DNA from: Lumbricus terrestris
Lineage: Eukaryota; Annelida; Clitellata; Crassiclitellata; Lumbricidae
Assembly (NCBI GenBank): GCA_949752735.1
Contig: OX457037.1
Coordinates: forward strand, 35,314,446-35,378,445
Length of the DNA stretch: 64,000 bases
Direction of reading: 5' to 3'
Position numbers and translations under genes: made by a program. Shown one piece after another: positions 61,001 through 64,000 of this stretch. Position 1 is the stretch's first letter, and each line of letters opens with the position of its first letter. The notes under the pieces are model-generated. The model did no database searches, was not told the DNA's origin, and saw only the letters and a program-made list of their open reading frames with translations.

Positions 61001-63234
61001 TTATTGCCGCAACTCGGAAAATTTTGTGGAAATTTTTTATTTACACTGACATTGCCTCCCGTATATGAGATGTACAATTGGAACATCATAATTATAGCCT
61101 TCACTAAGCCAGGCGACGATCGTAAGCAGTCGTCTTTCAAGGTATATAATGATCTGTTAATTAGAGCAATCAATAGTTTCCCACGGTCAGTTTGACAAAG
61201 CAGGCGGTTGTGGGGTGGATGGGGGGGGGGAGGGAGAGTAATAGATCTGAAAGGAGGGTTTTCTCACGGTAGCTCTTTGCAGGTATTGAGTACAGGGCCA
61301 TCTAGCCTGTAGCACATGATGGCTATACACAGCCTGCTGCAAGTTTATAGTTTAACTTGCTGTTTTTCCGTCCTAAGACAGTCCATTTTTGCTCACTTTA
61401 TTCTAGCTGACCAGGCTCTCTTGTGATCACTATGCCCTCCTTTGCTCTCTGCCTCTTTCTGCTCTCTTTTGCTCACTGTGCTCTTGTGTTTACTGTGCCT
61501 TTTTGTGCTCAGGGTGCTCTGTTCTTCTAACTCTGCTCTCTTCCGCTCACTGAGCAGTTCCCTTTTATTTCGAGCACCCTTTGGTGAAGAATTTAACATT
61601 CATTCATTCAAGAATTTATATAGCACCTTTTCAAGTTAACTTCTCAGAGGGGCTCCCGGCTCTAGCATGGCCAAAAAGAACATTTTTCAAATGAATAGAA
61701 TGTTTCATTTTATTTTATTGATCACTCGATTTCTGTAGCGCCTCTTCAAGCTATCTACTCAGAAGCGCTCCGACTACAGCGTGGACACTGCATTAGAGTT
61801 TCACTCCTGACTAACTACTTCCTGGCTGCCAGTCTTGAGAAACCTCTAGCCTTATCATTCTCACTTGAGCCACCTCTAACGGTGATTAGGGAAAATAAAT
61901 CTAGCAACCTCTAGGTGTAACTATAGTCACTGGCTTGGCCAATATGGAACGACCCCTAGCAGGGTAACGGCCCGCTATTCCGAGGGTCCACTATTCCGAA
62001 GGTCCACTATTCCGAATATCCGCTATATTTTTTCGTTATTCTTGTGGTTAGGGTTACAGTGGGTTAGGGTTAGGGTTGGGGTTATGGTGGGTTAGGGTTG
62101 GGGTTATGGTGGGTTAGCATTAGGTTTAGGGTTATGGTGAGGGTTAGGGTTGGGAGGGTTAGGGTTATGGCCATGGTTGAGGTGGGTTAGGTTAGGGTTA
62201 TGGTTGGGTGGGTTAGGTTTAGGGTTATGGTTGGGGTGAGTTAGGGTTAGGGTTATAGCTAGGTTTAGGGTTAGGTTTAGGGTTCGGAATAGTGGACCTT
62301 CGGACTAGTGGACCCTCGGAATAGTGGACCCAAACCCCCTAGCAGTGATGTTCTGTTTGCACTCATCTTCCCCTTCCCTTCCCACTTTATCTTACCAGAA
62401 AAGATGTCAAAATAAAATTAATAGAATTGTTTTCTAGGGCAGTTTTAGGTGCAGACAGTCAGGAAATAGGCAGTTTATACTTGCTTAGAACACGTACTTT
62501 GTTGCAGCGTGTACCTTTATGCAAAAAAGAGTAGTGGGTATAATTTTTCGGACAGTCACTGTATAAAAATATTTTACCAAAATAAAAATATTTTCCGACC
62601 TACCTACCCAATTTTTTTTAGCTCTGTTACCGGAAACACAGCATTATTTTTTTTTGGCCTAATATACTTGAAAGTGGATTGTTGCTAATATTTAATGAAT
62701 TGACTTAAATGTCAGTGAATTCTTAATTGTCATCCAAAGAACGAGTAAAGGGATTTATCACCAGAATACCGTATAGATGACTTGTTTAATGTTAATATTT
62801 GAGTAATTTCATTCAACTTCTGATTTAATTTGCAACTTTTATTACCAATTATTACTTCGATGTATTACATGTCTTATTGCGCGTTTGTAAGTAGAATAAT
62901 AGATAAAACATGTACATGTACTTACTTATACATAATTGAATTTTTTGCACAGCATTCTCAGCAGAAGAGTGACGTACCAATAGTTGTTCGTCCTCATGTG
63001 GTGGTCGATGACACGGAACAACTGGAAGCGGAAGAGGAGAAGAAGCGCCTGGAAGATATCGAGATGACTGCGAAACTGGAGAGCGATGTCACGCTACGTC
63101 AGCAGCTTATGGCGAAGCAGCAGGAGATTCTGAGGCTTCACCAGCAGGAGCTGGAATTAAAGATTGCGAGAGCAAATGCTCTGATTGACCAGCAGGCCAA
63201 ACTGTTGCAGAAAAATTCTATAAAGGAATCGCAG
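54394..63234 (+). CDS. PCF11: PCF11 (pre-mRNA cleavage complex II subunit), 5' part
   Basis: Four coding exons (54394-54549, 58749-58877, 60406-60603, 62953-63234) join in phase 0 to 255 residues. Residues 1-~130 form the CTD-interacting domain that binds Ser2-phosphorylated RNA polymerase II: YRSSLGDLKMNSKPLINMLT, AEENKQFADQFVKVIE, SEKLPTMYLIDSIMKN, VDEKTRQALYKLRQTWNDLF. Then comes the family motif HVNPKFL, followed by a Glu/Gln-rich coiled coil (residues ~175-250). PCF11 couples 3'-end cleavage to transcription termination. The remainder (zinc fingers, CLP1-binding part; vertebrate protein ~1550 aa) lies beyond the window. Start: an in-frame GTG at 54370 exists, but the ATG at 54394 gives MADEEAVEEYRSSL in good context. 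Further short exons between 60603 and 62953, or after 63234, cannot be excluded. Confidence 0.93.
56400..56880 (-). repeat. Interspersed repeat with CCCGGCATTGCCCAGG end, PCF11 intron 1
   Basis: Reverse-oriented relative of 12403-13310: on the minus strand it starts ACTAGATGTGGGACCCGGCATT and runs through the AAACATGA and AATTAAAACGCT blocks. Confidence 0.65.
56890..57250 (-). pseudogene. CR1-like LINE reverse-transcriptase fragment, PCF11 intron 1
   Basis: On the minus strand AHTFISSHIEHCNSLHVGFP, KVCLSLQSVLNAASRLI and TYMTNHHHWL align with VHAFISSRIDYCNSLLIGLP, QSVLNSAARLI and FMTHDLHWL of the LINE at 42952-44262, with several deletions. It corresponds to the thumb region only, without catalytic residues. 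Confidence 0.75.
57982..58041. repeat. (AT)n microsatellite
   Basis: Thirty uninterrupted TA units in PCF11 intron 1. Confidence 0.97.
58749..58877 (+). CDS. PCF11: PCF11 exon 2
   Basis: 43 codons, APHSEKLPTMYLIDSIMKNL to FVAVFEK. Acceptor CAACAG, donor AAG|GTAAAA. Contains the CID's conserved YLIDSI helix that contacts the CTD. Confidence 0.94.
59184..59322. mobile_element. 139-bp inverted-repeat element, PCF11 intron 2
   Basis: AACAATAGCCACGTTAAGAAAGT (59184-59206) pairs with the 59299-59322 arm (ACTTTTTTAGCGTGGCTATTGTT), and the inner sequence around AGTCTGG / CCAAACAAGAAT also pairs weakly. Probably a small MITE. Confidence 0.55.
60406..60603 (+). CDS. PCF11: PCF11 exon 3
   Basis: 66 codons, VDEKTRQALYKLRQTWNDLF to IHVNPKFLTQ. 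Acceptor TTCTAG, donor CAA|GTTGGT (weak). It completes the CID and the short conserved segment after it. Confidence 0.92.
61728..61812 (-). repeat. tRNA-derived SINE tail fragment
   Basis: TGTAGCGCCTCTTCAAGC, CTCAGAAGCGCTCCGACTAC, GTGGACACTGCATTAGAGTT match the SINE tail of 4216-4432, without the head. Confidence 0.65.
61972..62330. mobile_element. Fold-back element with telomere-like TTAGGG core
   Basis: Left arm CCGCTATTCCGAGGGTCCAC... (61972-62016) and right arm (62283-62328) are inverted repeats with two or three mismatches in 45 bp. Each arm itself contains two or three short TATTCCGA(G/A)GGTCCAC units. Between them lie about 265 bp of degenerate GGTTAGGGTTA/GGTTATGGTGGGTTAGGG. Confidence 0.9.
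62953..63234 (+). CDS. PCF11: PCF11 exon 4 (coiled coil)
   Basis: 94 codons, HSQQKSDVPIVVRPHVVVDD to NSIKESQ. Acceptor TTGCACAG, donor CAG|GTTTGT. Heptad-like RQQLMAKQQEILRLHQQELE region matches the coiled coil after the CID in animal PCF11. Confidence 0.85.
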
Positions 63235-64000
63235 GTTTGTATATGAGATGATTGTTGGTTGAATTGGCATGCTTATTTCGAATTCTGTTTGTCCTGGAGA
63301 TTTGCGGTTTTAGTCGCAAGTTTTTGTCATGGCCCACTTCAAGAGAGACTTGTTAGAAGCATCCTAAACCAGCACAATGAAGCCATTAATGAACTGAATT
63401 TAAGTTTTGAAGTGCTTCCTGAACAGAGGTGCAGCAGGACTTGAAATTGAAACAACTGTGACTAGTAAACGGAGATTTCCAGTAGGATTGCTATTATTGC
63501 GACTGAGAACATTATCTGATATTTCCAGGTTGCTAAACATTCTATTAAAACTTTTTCCTGTTACTGCAATTGAACTTCAAAAATGGCTGATGGCTCAAAA
63601 TGAATGGACCATTGCCTCATCTGGGTTTCAAATGCTTTTATTTGTTGGCAACAGCTCTGTTGAACCTGTAAAGAAACTAATTGTACAATATTAGATGACA
63701 CTATCTGACACCTAATACTCCTGATAGTATATCTATTATCTGATAGCATTGCACATTCGGTGTATTTGGTCCTTCCTTGTGTAATTCTCTATGGCATGTT
63801 CTATTGTTCTATGACATGTTCACGACTTTCCTACTAAATTCACATAAATGATTTACCCTGTAGTTCAATGATGAAATCATGGCTCATGATTCATACTGTT
63901 TCCTCATGTTCGACTTCAAACTGCATTACTAAGTTGTTGCAAGGAGGGCAAAATAAAATTTCATTTGGTTTTTATTGGCATAAGAACAAGCAATAAATTC
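63235..64000. other. PCF11 intron; no further exon recognised
   Basis: Frames here (for example 63407-63694) have no resemblance to PCF11 and no good acceptor-donor pair. They are presumed intronic. Confidence 0.5.

Larger units (their letters stand above)
60754..62660. mobile_element. 1.9-kb composite flanked by inverted TE ends, PCF11 intron 3
   Basis: The left AGGCCAAAAAAAAATAATGT..GTGTTTCCGGTAAC (60754-60790) is inverted at 62625-62660. A third copy of the end (TTAGGCCAAAAAACTAATGT) lies at 60953 in the left orientation. No transposase is visible inside. The span also encloses a SINE fragment and the telomere-like fold-back, so it is probably several insertions nested together. Confidence 0.5.

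Noticed and set aside
62012..62282. Chromosome end (true telomere)
   Set aside because: The repeats are degenerate, enclosed by inverted arms and lie inside a gene intron, with PCF11 continuing on both sides.

Overview
This is animal nuclear DNA: intron-rich genes with GT-AG splicing, about 45 kb dense in transposon relics and simple repeats, and one 200-N assembly gap (8726-8925). CR1/L2-type LINEs, IS630/Tc1/mariner and hAT-like elements and tRNA-derived SINEs, together with the sequences of the three recognisable genes, suggest a marine invertebrate, perhaps a deuterostome. I cannot name the species.

Layout. 1-28 kb has no convincing host gene. It is dominated by a large direct duplication: copy A (about 108-8725, ending at the gap) and copy B (about 15690-28134). 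The last 4 kb of the copies are almost identical and their left parts differ by several transposon insertions, which gives natural filled/empty-site pairs. Between them (8926-15689) are an 11-bp minisatellite, a fold-back with CA/GT microsatellite arms, a GC-rich block of 157-bp tandem repeats and a 15-bp minisatellite. 28-37.5 kb holds CAG and ATCC repeats, LINE fragments, a 667-nt pure-purine tract, a hAT-like MITE, a CRE cluster and a perfect hairpin.

Genes. A single-exon PNRC-like gene (37579-38067, -) carries the C-terminal proline-rich signature of proline-rich nuclear receptor coactivators, which link the decapping machinery to UPF1 in vertebrates. DHX15 (40542-53261, -) can be reconstructed as 13 exons with consistent phase and a 752-aa product, the spliceosome-disassembly DEAH helicase Prp43/DHX15. 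Head to head with it, 1.1 kb away, PCF11 (54394 onward, +) shows its first four coding exons (CTD-interacting domain plus a coiled coil) and runs off the window. All three genes act in mRNA processing or turnover. Nothing shows they are co-regulated beyond the shared DHX15/PCF11 intergenic region.

The introns carry datable insertions: a 5'-truncated CR1-like LINE whose tail stops about 12 nt from a DHX15 splice acceptor, a hAT-Charlie-like MITE with target duplication, a 71-bp TTAA palindrome and, in PCF11, a telomere-like (TTAGGG) fold-back. I found no previously undescribed molecular system. The most unusual things are repeat structures and the duplication itself.
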